NCBI RefSeq assembly: GCF_035582795.1
Contig: NC_134396.1
Coordinates: forward strand, 30,857,683-30,921,682
DNA from: Mycteria americana
Taxonomy: Eukaryota > Chordata > Aves > Ciconiiformes > Ciconiidae
Direction: 5' to 3'
DNA: 64,000 bases
Position 1 is the first letter of the stretch; the number at the start of each line of letters is the position of its first letter. A program made the translations under genes and the position numbers. Positions 38,501 through 49,830 of the stretch are shown piece by piece. Below the pieces are notes generated by a model. That model was not told the origin of the DNA, searched no databases, and worked only from the letters and a program-made list of their open reading frames with translations.

Positions 38501-41500
38501 AGGCAGCGGAGGAAGCAAAGTCATCTCCATACACAAGCAAGTAACGGGGAAAAGTGTCAATGTTTTTGTCTGTACTCTCAAACTGGGCAAAAGAGGAAGC
38601 AGCAGCCGTGCCACCTTCAGGCCTCTCACACCCTGGCAATTTTGTAAATTCAGCAGAGACCCTGGCTTGCGAACAGGTCCTGCCTGACTGGAGCTGACTT
38701 GCTGGCATCGTCTAACAGAGTAAGTCACACCAGACGAAGTTCCTGGCTGCTTTAGGATGAGGAGAGGTGTACTGGGTGAGCACGCATTCTGCCACAAGGG
38801 TCCACCAAACAGATACAGAGCTGGCAGGAGTTTCAGGTTTACAATTTAATCAGGTGAAAAATGGATGAAGTTTGGAAATGCTTTTGGAGCACTTCCCAGC
38901 CAGTCTGTTTGGCTTTGGCCGTCTGTGAGTGATCTTTTGCATTTCCCATCTTTCAGGACAGTTCAGCTCCAATGCAGGCAGGGGTATTTCAGAAAAAGCA
39001 GGCTGGTGGCATTTCCTTGCCACTGCCCTGCAGCTGGAGCAGAACAAGAGGAAGGATGAGGGAAGCCAGACGAGATTCTCCTGGCAGCTCCTGTCCAGAC
39101 CTCCCAGAATGTCACTCGGAGGAGATGTGGCAGCCTTACCCTCCTTACTTGTCGCTTCCTGGGAGCGTTTGAGGGACCTGGTCATCTGGCCTCTAGATTG
39201 ACCTTTGTACTGGCAACCAGCCCTACAACTCTGTAGGAATATGTTGATTTTTGGGATTCTTTATTTCCAAGCATTGATCTCCCAGACTACAAGGTATTGC
39301 CCCAATCCCCAGGTGGAGGTAATCAACGGAAAGCTACTGACTATGCTCTCAGCATAGGATAAAAATGCAAACCATTGTGTTTCTGTATTACACCTTAATT
39401 CTGTTTTTCATAAAACTATTTCTACATGGAAGCAACTTATTTTTATGATGCAAAGGATGACTTTTTTTTAGGCTGATTATTATAATCTGGTTCTACTGTT
39501 CTTAAAGAATCTGAATCTGCATATTCAGGGACAATACAATCTATTTTTTTAGGGTAACAGTTTTTCTACAATTTATTTTTCTTACAGGGAGTGTTGTGAA
39601 TAGCATCCCTCATTTTACATTTTTTAAAAAATATTCTTTGTCCTTTAGTAGGGGTTCCTTCCTTCTCATTCCCAACCAGCCTTTTTTCAGCAGAGTGGGA
39701 AATTCACTGGTTTTGCTAGGGAGGCGGTGAAAGGATTAACTAAATATCAAAGACATACCCAGTTCTGAAATGAGTCATGCTTCTACAGTCTCTGTGCCTC
39801 CCAGTTCACCGCACACCATTTCATTGCTGGATGAGACCCACGGGCCCATCAAATATGCCACTACAATAATAAGGAGGAATTACTGCTTGATGGGCTGGGA
39901 GATTTCCCTTTTTTTAAGTGTTAGCCATTACCAACTCACTCATAAAGGAAGTTGTGGTAATAGCTTCTGATATTTTCCAGGAGTTTAATGGTTTGCACAA
40001 ATAGTGAGCATTACCCTGCTATGGGGAACTGGGACGGAGAGGGAGATGTGCCCTATTTTTCTTTAAAAACAAAAAAAAGGCAGAAAAAAAGGAAAAAAGA
40101 GAGAAAATGAAGGGTTTACTATCTTGAAATACTCCAGTGACCAGTAACCACATTCAGCACGAATCCTTTTTAAATACATGTGAGTAGCTGTGACAGGATT
40201 TGACGCTTGTCCTGAGGACAACAGCGTCAATTCTACTACAAGCAGCAGGAGCTTATTTTTAACTATTAAAAAATTATAATCACAAGAAAAGATCTGTTAC
40301 AGCTGATGTGAGCTTTTCCCAAAAAGTGGAGACCAGAACTGAGTCCACCTGAAAGCAAAAGAGACTTGAAGAGAAAGTATATTAATTGCTTAAAGAGAGA
40401 GCAACGTTTTCAAAACTATTTGAGTCAAAGAGGCTTTTTTTTCTTTGTAGAAGAAAAGCTTTCTGTTTTATATAAATATGTTTGTCAAGATATTTCCTTT
40501 CTTGGAAAATGAACTATAACACACAGTAGTCCAGCTAAGTCCAGAGGAAGTTGTGTAGGTTCTGGCCTACCAAGATAAGAAACTGGAGGAATACAGCCAA
40601 CAATAAGTTGCAGTGAGTGGACATGGTGGTAACTGGTGTGCAGGGGGCAAATACGCTATTTGAAATCTCAGCATTTAATCTCCTTATTGTGGATTTTGAC
40701 TTTGCAAATGCATTACTATGTTTTAACAGGTTTTTTGTAGAGGGGAGTGTTAACTGTGTTTACTTCCACACTTTCAAAAGCAGATTATACTACTTGCTTA
40801 GAAGATTGAATTCTTTATTGCTGAAGGTAACTTCATTGCTGAAGTGTGGTTTTTAGGATCCTAATTGCATGCACTTGGGCTCAAGAAGGTTGTCTTAGAA
40901 AATGAATCAACCTTGCAGCCCCTTGAGGTGAGAACGGAGGCAGGACATGAATTTCCTTGTGCTCAGCTGCTCATCACTTCCCATTGCTTCATCCTCAGCC
41001 CCCCTGAAATTAAAACAGAGGGTTGCCAGTTCATGTGAGCTGGGGATTTCAATTTTAATGTTGTACAGAGAGAAAAGGAATTCATCCAGGACACAAGTGA
41101 TGAAGAGCCTAGATTGCGTCTGGAAGCGAGGTGGGCTTGGCGGTGCACTGCTGCAGCGGGGAGGCCCCACGGCAGCACTGCAGCTGCCCTCCGGTCTGCA
41201 GAACGGGCTGTGTCACTGGCATGTCTGCAGGCTGAGAAGAAAGATTGTCCTCGCTTTCCCTGTCAGAGTTTGCTCCTCTAGGAACCCTCAGCACTGAAAA
41301 AGCCCTTGCACCTTCCCAGGATTTCTTGATGTCAGTAGAAGTGTGGGAAACACTGATATACATGACTCATCCTGGCCTACATGAGGATTAGTAGGAAGAT
41401 TTTTGGATATTAAAAAGCACAGTCATCTTATTGGAAAGTACCAAATGCAATCTTACCTGCTTTGTGCACCTTTTTTTTGCTTTGCATTACATTTCTAAAG

Positions 41501-44500
41501 CAAAGTGAATTCATTCTGTCAGTCAAAACGGAGGACTGACACTTTCTTTTAAGATTTATCCTGTATCTTTGTCACCCTCATTTCTTGGTCTCCCCTCTGG
41601 TTGCTCCCTGGAAGAACCCAGTCTTCCTTCACAGCTGGGAGGGGGAGAACAGTTCAGGGCTGCCCCTGACAGGGCAGGCTGGGCTGGAAGAGGCGAGGAC
41701 GGGCAGGACGCAGCAGTCCATGGGCGCCGTCTCCCCACGAGCGGTTCCTGACCCCCTCTCCAGCCCACACCCCTCATCCCGGCGTCCGTCCGCCTGCCCC
41801 TCCACGGCCACCGCTGCAGCTTCCCTGTGGCTGCTCTGAAGGAGTTCACAGCTGTCCGTCCTAGCAACAAGGGCTAATCCTGGATGATTACTTGGAAAGT
41901 TATTTCCACAGGCTTTTGTTCTGTTTTGCTTTGGGTTTTTTTCTCTGTTTTGGGTTTGCTCCTCCCCCGCCCCCCAGTTTAAAAATGAAGTAAAGCCAGA
42001 GCTGACAGGACAGGCCAAACCCATGGAAGAATTGCTTTGGACAGCTGTAGTTGACTGTGACTTGTGAATCTTTTTTTCCAGAGTAAAGTCTGGAATAAGC
42101 ATTCTTCAGTTCTACTGTAGCTATTCTGAAGTTTCATGTGGGATACACGGCGTTTGACCCCAGTCCCATAAATCCACTCCAGAAAACAGACTCTACATAG
42201 ATGAAACCCTACCACTTCTAGTGCAGTTTCCCAAAAAGTGCAGCACAGCACATGTAAACAAGGTGCTGCGAGACCAGCCATGAGAAGAGCCGCAACTGTG
42301 ACCGGGACCTGTGCTGCACAGCACGGGTGCAGGAGTCTTAGGAGAAAATTTATGAAACTTTTTGGCCTACAAGCAGTCCCACCTTGGAAGGATTTTGTTT
42401 CATCGTTTTGTTCATTTAAATTTTTGACCAGGATTTGAGATTTCACATTCACTATTTTATTCATTTCTGTGTGAAAATAATGCATGTTAAAAATTATATT
42501 TTGCTGCCTTTGTTTAACTTCCAGAAAAATACTAACTGGAAGAAATACCAGAGGGTTTCAGTTAGCCAGGGTCATAACGTACAGCTGACTTGGTAACACA
42601 ATGGTGATAAAATACAGGTTGCTCCAAAACGTTACAGTGGCAAGGAGAAGGGAGAGGCTCTTCTGACTCTTCAGCTTTCTTCCTTTACTTTAAAGACCCT
42701 TTACCTTTCATTAAAAAGTAAGAATAAAACAAAGATATAGTGGTTTGCAATTTTCTTTTTCCTTTTTATTTGTTCAGCAACTATGTCTGTTCCAGGGTCC
42801 CCATCTTTAAATGGGTCTTCTAGGCATTGTCTCAGTACGAATAATTTCTATTACCTCACAGTTAGCCAAAAAGTAATTGAAAACAAATGCTGGTTTATGA
42901 GCTCCTGTCCATCAGCTCTGAGATCTTCTTCTTTCTTTCAAGAATAGTTCATTTTTATTTCAATTACCTTCTGTAAACCCAATAGCAGTTTATTGATAAG
43001 AAGCATACACATAAAGAGCTGAAACACTGTCTTGCCAAAATACATATACATTCACCTACAATTCTTACACTTGTCTATAATCTCACTTTGCCCTCTAGTG
43101 CCCATTCTGTTTTTTTTTCCCTGCACTGCAAAGTACTCTGTTGACTGAAATATGTCAAAACATATTTTTATTTGGTGATGAGATTTTTAAGGATATTTAT
43201 GAACTAAAAAAAAAAGCTTAATGGTATGAGAGTTTCTGAACAATTAGAGGGCCATGAATTAACATATTCCCACTGCAGGCAAGTGAGGCACAAAAACCTG
43301 GGATCCTTCATGAGAGAGCAGCTGAAAATATTTCATGCTATTTCCAAGTTTCAGTAAAAATGAGGCCATTTCAATAACAGTTTACTGCATTGCAGAAGCC
43401 GTCTAGGATATCAGAACCAGAAAGGTAAGTAGGCTGAATGTCCTTTTATTGTACAGATTTGAAGAAGTGCAAAAACAAACAAGCAGCAGAAATAAGATTT
43501 GAAACAGTCTCGCAGTGAGGCTATTTCAAGTGCTGTTAGTTACAAAGCCCAAGAAATACACCTTTTGCTGTAACATTTGTGGCAGGGTGTGACCAGGCGG
43601 AAAAATGGCTCTGACATTTCGCTCTGTTTCTTTGGTCTTTTCTGCTGTTCTGGATCATGGTGAAGTTGTTAGCTGGTTTTATTTCTGGTGTTTTAGCTTC
43701 AGACCTGATACCCATGTCTCTCGTCACTTCTTTAGCTCGCATCCATGAGTGGTAGAGAGGAGAGTACGTACACCCTGCAAAAGAGACCTGTGTCATAGAT
43801 ATGGTACCTGAGGTCTGGTGTACCATTGCTATTGTTCTTACCAGTTAATTTTTTGTTTAGAGGTATCTTTTCATTATCAACCTTTGAATGATACTCTTCC
43901 GAATGGCTGGCGATCAGGGAAAGCTTTAAAGTGGTTCCTCACCTGATGCGTAAACCAACCTCTAGCAATTTCAACCCTCTGGGACTAGCATCACCCTCTC
44001 TTGGAAGCCACAGCCGTGCCCTCTCTCCTCTGCTTCTTTATGCCAGACCCAGAAGCCTGTGCCAAAGTACATCAGCCTTGGCCACAGGAAATAGCTTTTT
44101 TTTGAAGTTGTTGGGTTTTTTACCAAATTTTTACCAGTATTCATTTGGTAACAGAGCCTGGCTATAACTCTGTTTTCCCCTTTACTAGCATACAGCAAGT
44201 GACTAGGGAAAACACAACCATTTGAAATGGAGTTACCCAGGGACAATTCCCCAAGGGTAAAATCCAGTCTTGATCTCACAGAAATTAGTGGATTTTTGCC
44301 CAGTTTGTTGCAAGTTGTTTTAAAGAATTTGATTATATTGCAATTATTACTCAAGGCTATGTGGTTTGGAGGTGAAATTCATTGGAATACCAAGGGCTAC
44401 ATGTTTCTGTGGGTCAACTTGTGAGCAAAGGGAAAGAGGCAGAAAATCTCATGCAGCAATAAAACACAGCACTGAATGGTGATGTTTGAGATTGCAGTAG

Positions 44501-44929
44501 CCAGGATAAATACATCCATGAGCAAGTAGGATGTGCCACAGGCAGATGTGGCTTTAGCGTACTTTTATGTAGAGAACTTATTTCAAATAAGCTTGTGAAA
44601 GAAGTTAAAGTGAATTGGAAACACAGCAGGAAGGTAAAAAAGCCTTTCCCCCAGATGATAATTAGAGGAGGCAAAGATACTTCAATTAAAAGTAACAATG
44701 TCCAACTGGGAAGTTATTGCAGAAGCCATAGCTACTGCAAACAATATCCAATGTAGACAAATCTTTCTAGAATTACTTTACCTCTTTGAACAAAGCAAAT
44801 ATTAGGATGACACAAATGTAAAAAAAAAAAAACAAACACACACATTCTTGGAAAAGAGCATACAAACTTTGAAAGACTAATGAATAGTCTCAACCTAAAC
44901 CAGGACCACTGAAATAAACAATATACTAC
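35545..44929. other. Intergenic between HACD4 and interferon, no gene recognised
   Basis: About 9.4 kb without a supported gene. GC-richer patches at 36.1-36.9, 38.4-39.2 and 41.1-41.9 kb produce overlapping open frames on both strands that carry no family motifs. No second interferon gene or interferon pseudogene was recognised by eye. Confidence 0.5.
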
Positions 44930-45379
44930 TTTATTTTTGACACAGTCTGAATCGGTACAAATCTAGCAATTCCTGTAAGGTGAGGGATGTGTACTCCATC
45001 CACAATACAATCCCCTACATGTAGGTGAAATAGAGATGGAAAGTAGCAGCACATTTTCTCAGCAGAAAACACCATAGGATGACACTATTTGTCATAAGAT
45101 TACAATCCCTTCCTATGGAGTAACTCTCACTGAAAAGTCATATAGATTAATTTATAGCTAGTGTAGACACCTTGCTTACCAAGGGAAAAACTTACATTGA
45201 AAAATACATTTGCAAAAATAAATTTCAGCAACATAATTATTTAAATACAATCAAAATGAACTAGCACATGAACTAGAAATGAACTAGAAAATGAACACTG
45301 CCACAAGATAGATCATAGAACAAATAATAAATATGAATATTTTTAAAGCTAAGTTATGTCAGGTCAAAATCTTTGTACC
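44930..45379 (-). promoter_or_regulatory. Interferon 3' UTR with AU-rich elements and poly(A) signal
   Basis: Read on the minus strand after the interferon stop, the region is AU-rich. It has three ATTTA pentamers (45332-45328, 45246-45242, 45223-45219) and AATAAA at 44935-44930, giving a predicted 3' UTR of about 450 nt. ATTTA elements promote rapid decay of cytokine mRNAs (established). The exact cleavage site is not known. Confidence 0.6.
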
Positions 45380-45934
45380 TTAGTTGTTAACCTTCCTTAG
45401 GACTTTATCAATCAATTGAAGACATCTCCTCATTTCTGCACGGCTGATCTCCCAGGAGCACAGGTTGTGTTGTTTGTCTTTAAGAAAACAGTCTATTTTT
45501 TGGAAGTACTTTTTCAGTTTCAGCCTGTTGACTTCTTTACTCCGAAAGTGGTGGGTCTGCTTCTTGATTACACATGCCTCCAATTGCTCAATTTGCTGAT
45601 AAAGTCCATTTTGGAATTGTTCTAAAGCTGTCCCATCCCAAGCGGCTAGAGTCAGATTTTTGCTAAAGATATAGAAGATGTGTTGGAAGATCTCCTCAAT
45701 GGCCACTTTGACAGTCTCTTTCTGTCTGGGCTTTAGAACCTGCTCAGGAAATCTGAAGGACATTTTCTCTCTTAGACATTGTTGAGGAAACTTTTTGCCC
45801 ATTTTGTCCAAAAGTTGCAGGCTGTTCTCAATCACTTTTCTTTGCTGTAAAGGAAGGTGATTACATTGAAGACTGGAGATGGTGGTGGTGCACAACAGTA
45901 TGAGGCCAATTTGTATCAAGCCAAAAGCGTTCAT
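45380..45934 (-). CDS. IFNB: Type I interferon, IFN-beta-like, single exon
   Basis: An intact intronless frame of 184 codons encoding a secreted cytokine that signals through IFNAR1/IFNAR2 to induce antiviral genes. Residues 1-23 form a signal peptide (hydrophobic GLIQIGLILLC). Cleavage before Cys24 gives a mature protein of 161 residues starting CNHL, as in avian type I interferons. Cys24 and Cys121 (mature 1 and 98), and Cys53 and Cys159 (mature 30 and 136), fit the two disulfides of the family. Cys149 and Cys171 are extra. One N-glycosylation site is visible (Asn93-Leu-Thr). The SLQLL helix A and LCSWEISRAEMRRC near the C-terminus are family features. The start has a strong context (ACCATGA). 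The position beside HACD4 matches IFNB1 in mammals, hence the symbol; an avian IFNA-type paralogue is the alternative. Confidence 0.92.
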   Translation of the reverse strand: MNAFGLIQIGLILLCTTTISSLQCNHLPLQQRKVIENSLQLLDKMGKKFPQQCLREKMSFRFPEQVLKPRQKETVKVAIEEIFQHIFYIFSKNLTLAAWDGTALEQFQNGLYQQIEQLEACVIKKQTHHFRSKEVNRLKLKKYFQKIDCFLKDKQHNLCSWEISRAEMRRCLQLIDKVLRKVNN

Positions 45935-46080
45935 GGTAAAGATAAGCTCTTACGTTCCTCCTTTCCTGTTTATAAATTCTGAGAGACAGGCTGGGATGCT
46001 TTGAAGGTCATTCGCAGGCTCCTGTTTCTTCAAAATCTTGAAATTTAATTATTCTGTAGGAGAAGTTTTCTTTCATCATT
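45935..46080 (-). promoter_or_regulatory. Interferon promoter: TATA box and IRF-like elements
   Basis: On the minus strand, TATAAA lies at 45974-45969, about 35 bp before the ATG, implying a very short 5' UTR. Upstream are two IRF/ISRE-like GAAA-repeat words: GAAGAAAC near 46031-46024 and GAAAGAAAAC near 46075-46066. This resembles the virus-responsive PRD I/III layout of interferon-beta promoters. I saw no canonical NF-kB site. Motif calls are by eye only. Confidence 0.55.
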
Positions 46081-46850
46081 TTTTGGTTTTTAAGGTTTTC
46101 CCCCTTGTGTATGCTTTTGACACTTACCACTTTCATTTTCTGCTTTATGACTTCATTGTCTTTTTTTTTCTTGCCACTTTCTTTTTATTTCAGCTGCATA
46201 TTAGAATGTTATATATATCTTAGATTATCTATTCCTTCTCCCCTCAAAAATTCTACATGAAGTATAATGAGAATTTAAAAGAAAAAAGTTACAGAAATAT
46301 CCTTATTTTCTTAATATTTTAGCAGTGGAAGAACGTGAAATAAAATAGTCAATGATGGGTCAGGGAACTGCTGAATACTACTGCCATCCTGTCTCCTCAG
46401 CATGATTTATACTTTCAAAATTCAGTTAAGCTTTCTCTACCTATTTTCATTCAGGGAAAAGATTTTCTTTCTCCTCACCTTTATTTCTCTTGACCATTTA
46501 GTCTCAAAGGACAGATGTTATATCATTAAAATATGTGTGTGTATATACATATTAAAAAACGTGTATATGCATTAATATAAGTGTTGGTATTTTAATTCAT
46601 ACACACTGCTAATTAAATGAGGCCTTGATCTCACTTAGGGACTGTAAGTGCCATGCGAATACAAATACTCACATGGGAACAGGTTAGATACTTGGACGAA
46701 ATACTCTTTTCTTTTCCCCCATATGAGTAACTGAACAAAAATTAATATCAATGCCAGCAGAGCACAGGTATGAATTCTGAGGTTAAATGGGAAGAGAATG
46801 AACTGAGAAGACAAAAAGTACTCTAACGTTCAGCCATTTGCTTTCCCTAG
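46081..46850. other. Interferon upstream flank
   Basis: AT-rich flank between the interferon promoter and the retroviral LTR. It contains a short TG/TA repeat near 46535-46570 and no recognised gene. Confidence 0.5.
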
Positions 46851-47398
46851 TGCCACGGTTTAACCTGGCAGACAGCTGAACACCACACAGCCAATGGCTC
46901 ACTCCCCCCTGCAGTGGGATGGGGGAGAGAATCAGAAAAAAGGTAAAACTCGTGGGCTGAGATAAAAACAATTTAATAGGACAGAAAGGGAAGGGAAAAG
47001 AATGATAAAAGCATATACAAAACCAGTGATGCACAATGCAATTGCTCACCACCTGCTGACCGATGCCCAAGCAGTTCCCAAGCAGCAGCTGCCTCCCCCC
47101 CCCGCCATCTCCCCCGAGTTTTTTTGTTCAGGATGACACCATATGGTATGGAATATCCCTTTGGCCAGTTTGGGTCAGCTGTCCTGGCTGTGCCCCCTCC
47201 CAGCTTCTTGTGTGCCTCCAGCCTCCTCGCTAGCAGGGCAGTGTGAGAAGCTGAAAAGTCCTAGACAGTGTAAGCACTACTCAGCAACAACTAAAACATC
47301 AGTGTGTTATCAACATCATTCTCATGCTGCATCCAAAACACAGCACTGTACCAGCTACTAGGAAGAAAATTAACTCTGTCCCAGCTGAAACCTGGACA
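46851..47398 (-). mobile_element. 3' LTR of the endogenous retrovirus
   Basis: 548 bp reading TGTCCAGG at its 5' end (47398) and ...GTGGCA at its 3' end (46851) on the minus strand, so it has TG...CA ends. It directly follows the integrase remnant. A purine-rich AATAAGGGGTGGATAC segment (about 47416-47400) sits just upstream as the polypurine tract. ATTAAA at 46977-46972 may be its poly(A) signal. It belongs to a common avian ERV LTR type. No matching 5' LTR was found in the window. It points toward the interferon gene, whose ATG is 0.9 kb further along. Confidence 0.85.
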
Positions 47399-47696
47399 GT
47401 ATCCACCCCTTATTCTATACCATCTACGTCATGCCCAGGTCCCACACTTTCCAATACATCCCAATTAATCACCACCACCTTTCCTGTCCTTTGATATATG
47501 CACACAGGTATCATTCCCTAAGTCTATGGGCCATCCCTCTAAAATGTCCATTGAGTTCATTTAGTCCATGACTTTGGGCTCCATCTGTCATAACAGTCTT
47601 TCAGGGCAGGAGAGATGGTGCGTGGGGTTGGACTGTTGCATGCTGAAGCCAGTTCTGGTTCCATCACTGCTGCACTTTGCTCAGTTTCATCGAAGT

Positions 47697-48669
47697 TCAT
47701 TCTTCATTAATCTGGATGATTCTTACTGTAATACCATTGATATGGCATGTGGCAACCATAGTAGTGATGACATGCAGTATTATATAGCAATTAACATCAT
47801 ACCATTCAGTCCATTGCCTGTTCTCACCCAAAATCAAATTCCCTTGAGGTGCACATTGCACTTTCCCATCCTCCCACATCACCCACCAAGTGCACCCAGG
47901 TCCTTGAGCAAAAGCAATCCCATGAATGGGTTTGCCTTTGCCCAAGGCAGGAATAATCCATACTGTCTTCCCCAGCACTACAGGGACTTTATCCCCTTCT
48001 ATAGTATGTAAAAGTTTTGATTGGGCAGGGCCAGCTCGATTGGCAGATCCCCTAGTGCTGACTAACCAGCTCTGACACCTTTGCTAAATGTGTATCCCAA
48101 TGTTTGAATGTCCCACCACCCATTGCTCTCAGCGTCATCTTTAACAGCCCACTGTATCGTTCCATTTTCCCAGAGGCGGGTGCATGACAGGGGATGTGAT
48201 ATACCCACTCAATGTCACACTCTTTGGCCCAGGTGTCTATGAGGCTGTTTCCGAAGTGAGTCCTGTTGTCTGACTCGACTCTTTCTGGGGTGCCATGTCA
48301 CCATAAGACTTGCTTTTCAAGGCCCAGGATAGTGTTCCAGGCGGTGGCATGGGGCACAGGATATGTTTCCAGCCATCCGGTGGTTGCTTCCACCATGGTG
48401 AGCACATGGCGCTTGCCTTGGCGGGTTTGTGGGAGTGTGATATAACCGATCTGCCAGGCCTCCCCATATTTGTATTTCAGCCATCGCCCTCCATACCACA
48501 GAGGCTTTAACCGCTTGCCTGGTTTGATTGCAGCACATGTGTCACATTCATGGATAACCTGTGCAATAGTGTCCATGGTCAAGTCCACCCCTCCATCATG
48601 AGCCCATCGATATGTTGCATCTCTTCCTTGATGGCCTGAGGTGTCATGGGCACCCTTATGTTGGCCCAC
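47697..48669 (-). pseudogene. ERV integrase remnant
   Basis: The first frame (48669-48298) has the His-His-Cys-Cys zinc-binding domain (HDTSGHQGRD ... HECDTCAAIK) and the start of the catalytic core, WQIGYITL, where the first catalytic Asp of integrases is expected but Gly stands. The core then continues in other frames with stops (48290-48000). The C-terminal part is open again at 47978-47697 (GKTVWIIPALGKGKP ... GCTWWVM). It begins inside the RT frame's end, showing that the sequence between RT and integrase was deleted. Confidence 0.85.
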
Positions 48670-49067
48670 ACGATGATGTCATCGAGGTATTGCAGATGTT
48701 CTGGAGCTTCACCCTGTTCCAGTGCTGTCTGGATCAGTCCATGGCAAATGGTAGGGCTGTGGTTCCAGCCCTGGGGCAGTCCATTCCAGGTGTACCGGAC
48801 GCCCCTCCAAGTGAAAGCAAACTGTGGCCTGCACTCTGCTGCCAAAGGGAGTGAGACAAAGGCATTAGTGATATGAATTGTAGCATACCATTTGGCTGCC
48901 TTTGACTCCAATTCATATTGAAGTTCCAGCATGTCCAGCATGGCAGCACTCAGCGGTGGCGTGACTTCATTCAGGCCACGATAGTCTATTGTCAGTCTCC
49001 ACTCTCCATTAGACTTTTGCACTGGCCACGTGGGACTGTTAAAAGGTGAACGAGTCTTACTGATCAC
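48579..49067 (-). pseudogene. ERV reverse transcriptase fragment
   Basis: 162 codons covering the RT fingers and palm: NSPTWPVQKSNGEWRLTIDY at the front, LPQGWNHSPTICH in the middle and the active-site box YLDDIIVW near residue 126. The first catalytic Asp region (ATIHITNAF) has lost the Asp. The frame runs out after about 35 more residues, and the rest of RT and RNase H is absent, so the fragment is inactive. Confidence 0.9.
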
Positions 49068-49108
49068 TCCTTGGCTCTCCAGTCCATGAATCAGTTTATG
49101 GATGGGAA

Positions 49109-49597
49109 TCAGGGAGTCTCAGTGCGATATTGCCATTGGTGCACTGCTGTGGTGGTGATCGGCAGCCGTTGTTCTTCGACCCTCAGCAACCCCACAACAC
49201 AAGGATCCTCCGAGAGACCAGGCAAGGTGGACAGCTGTTTAATACCCTCTGCCTCCAAGGCAGCTATATCAAAAGCCCACCAGTACCCTTTTGGGTCCTT
49301 GAAACACCCTCTCCTGAGGCAGTCTATGCCAAGGATGCACGGAGCCTCTGGGCCAGTCACAACGGGGTGCTTCTGCCAGTCATTCCCAGTTAGACTCCCT
49401 TCAGCCTCCAATACAGTTAGCTGTTGGGATCCCCCTGTCACTCCAGAAATACAGATGGGTTCTGCCCCTTTATAGCTTGATGGCTTTAGGGTACACTGTG
49501 CACCAGTGTCCCCTAGAGCCTTATACTCCTGTGGGTCTGATGTGCCAGGCCATCGAATCCACACAGCCCAGTAAACCCAGTTGTCCCTTTCCTCCAC
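49109..49597 (-). pseudogene. ERV protease-region remnant
   Basis: An open frame of 162 codons with the retroviral aspartic-protease motif LGDTGAQCT (residues about 28-36) and the downstream segment GIDCLRRG. Retroviral protease cleaves the polyprotein; here the domain is an isolated fragment. The next frame (RT) starts 40 bases further along after stops. The start codon is only the first ATG of the open stretch, not a true start. Confidence 0.8.
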
Positions 49598-49830
49598 CTG
49601 CTGGAGGCAGGGCCCCTCCAGTCATGGTCATAGTACTCGTTACCCACTTCTTGTAAATATGAGTCAGAAGTCCCTTTATTAAGATCGGAAGTAGGATGAG
49701 CCATATAATAGAGGAGGTTAGGACTATCACGGTACATTGGGAAATCTGGCTCCGGTCTTTCTTTGATTTTATTTTGATGAAAGCTAGTCTTAAACGATCA
49801 TTTTGCTGTCTCCCCAGCCTTCTGTGCAAA

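Larger units (their letters stand above)
46851..49830 (-). mobile_element. Decayed endogenous retrovirus, pol region plus 3' LTR
   Basis: A 5'-truncated provirus on the minus strand. In order there is a protease remnant, a reverse transcriptase core, an integrase with a deletion before it, then the 3' LTR. gag, RNase H, env and the 5' LTR are missing. The RT signature and the LTR type suggest an avian ERVL-like group (inference). The left-hand (5') boundary near 49.8 kb is uncertain. Confidence 0.88.

Noticed and set aside
41979-42485. 168-codon minus-strand frame between HACD4 and the interferon
   Set aside because: No recognisable domain; composition like random translation; not interferon-like (no signal peptide or cysteine pattern).
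43536-43826. 96-codon minus-strand frame 2 kb downstream of the interferon
   Set aside because: Polar, two N-glycosylation motifs, but no signal peptide and no family resemblance. Could be an unknown exon, but unsupported.
47568-48011. 147-codon plus-strand frame
   Set aside because: Antisense to the ERV integrase remnant.
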